From assembly GCF_018598185.1 (NCBI RefSeq), contig NZ_JAHESC010000001.1, forward strand, positions 186,001 through 250,000: 64,000 nucleotides of DNA, written 5' to 3'. The notes beneath the pieces were generated by a model that was given only the letters and a program-made list of their open reading frames with translations, ran no database searches and was not told where the DNA came from. A program made the translations under genes and the position numbers. Positions 63,681-64,000 of the stretch are shown in pieces. The stretch is from Dawidia soli. Lineage in GTDB: Bacteria; Bacteroidota; Bacteroidia; Cytophagales; Cyclobacteriaceae. Position 1 is the stretch's first letter. Each line of letters opens with the position of its first letter.

Positions 63681-64000
63681 TTACGGATTCCCGATGGCCT
63701 GCAAAATGGCGTTGCACGATTCTTTGATCTCGGCCTCCGTGATGGTTAGCGGCGGCGCAATGCGAAAGCTATAGGGGTGCGACAGGAACCAGTACGTGAT
63801 CACCCCCAGCTCCTTGCCGCGCAGCACGATCTCCGACACGCGCTCGGCCGAGTCGAAGTCGATGGCGAACATCAACCCGATGCGCCGTACCTCGCGAATA
63901 GCCGGGTGTACCAGCAGCTGCTCGAACAGCTTGCCCTTGGCCTCGACGGACGCCAGCAGGTTTTCATGCTCGATCACTTCCAGGGTGGCCAGGGCCGCCG
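63681..64000 (-). CDS. Class III PLP-dependent aminotransferase, C-terminal part (gene runs off the window)
   Basis: The last ~106 codons of an acetylornithine/ornithine-type aminotransferase: AALATLEVIEHENLLASVEA, IREVRRIGLMFAIDFDS with the conserved RGxGLM-like motif, then YWFLSHPYSFRIAPPLTITE and KESCNAILQAIGNP. The active-site lysine and substrate specificity lie beyond the right edge, so the exact enzyme cannot be named. It precedes the AI-2E gene by 8 bp on the same strand. Confidence 0.85.
   Translation of the reverse strand, partial: AALATLEVIEHENLLASVEAKGKLFEQLLVHPAIREVRRIGLMFAIDFDSAERVSEIVLRGKELGVITYWFLSHPYSFRIAPPLTITEAEIKESCNAILQAIGNP

Noticed and set aside
1-64000. Mobile elements, prophage, rRNA and tRNA genes
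   Set aside because: No transposase, integrase, phage protein, rRNA stretch or cloverleaf-like sequence was found on either strand by reading; a tRNAscan-SE run would be the decisive test for tRNAs.

Overview
The window reads as chromosomal DNA of a member of the Bacteroidota, most likely a Cytophagales-type organism with moderately high GC. Supporting signs are a SusC/SusD pair, two further TonB-dependent receptors (one paired with a DUF4249 lipoprotein), PorX (the regulator tied to type IX secretion), DUF2911 and DUF4249 proteins, lipoproteins with acidic residues right after the lipobox cysteine (the Bacteroidota surface-export pattern), and promoters of the TTTG-N19-TAnnTTTG type. I see no rRNA, tRNA, CRISPR array, insertion sequence, prophage or integrase. 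Genes are intact except for the two cut by the window edges.

Left part (1-13 kb, mostly minus strand): an outer-membrane receptor, a small lipoprotein, a Tat-exported HisC-like aminotransferase and an AEC-type permease form one likely operon. They are followed by a NarL-type response regulator, a DUF2911 protein, an FKBP prolyl isomerase, an EamA transporter, a Tat-exported Gfo/Idh/MocA oxidoreductase, yidD and cysS. Next (13.3-23.5 kb, plus strand) is a nutrient-uptake locus: an array of operator-like 12-mers, a surface lipoprotein, SusC, SusD and a large FG-GAP/ASPIC-UnbV lipoprotein. From 23.6 to 25.7 kb lies a compact membrane cluster TM2 / DUF2752 / DUF4870 / M48 protease.

Middle part (25.7-45 kb): a DUF72 protein; a three-gene operon of membrane protein, winged-helix regulator and DUF1579-like protein, divergent from riboflavin synthase; a PAP2 phosphatase; a surface lipoprotein; a histidine kinase with an unusual C-terminal domain; a cysteine-less relative of dihydrolipoamide dehydrogenase; then the complete histidine operon hisGDCBHAF-hisIE on the minus strand. 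The his operon is preceded by a 24-codon leader peptide with five consecutive His codons and a perfect 12-bp terminator stem, i.e. a ribosome-mediated attenuator. A TPR lipoprotein, a CoA-type Nudix hydrolase and a small membrane protein follow.

Right part (45-64 kb): gpsA overlaps a glycerol-3-phosphate acyltransferase gene (phospholipid synthesis). porX, tsaE and alanine dehydrogenase overlap one another in series. After a bestrophin-like channel gene comes an unlisted 40-residue membrane microprotein, then a TonB receptor/DUF4249 pair, a 986-residue metalloprotease/beta-propeller/beta-barrel protein, the E2 subunit of a pyruvate-type dehydrogenase with two lipoyl domains, hslV, an AI-2E family membrane protein and the end of a class III aminotransferase.

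The most distinctive non-coding features are the his attenuator, two intergenic arrays (5771-5896 and 44020-44109) built of a shared 11-bp direct repeat with consensus near ATAAGGTCGCT, and the 12-bp operator-like array upstream of the susCD locus.
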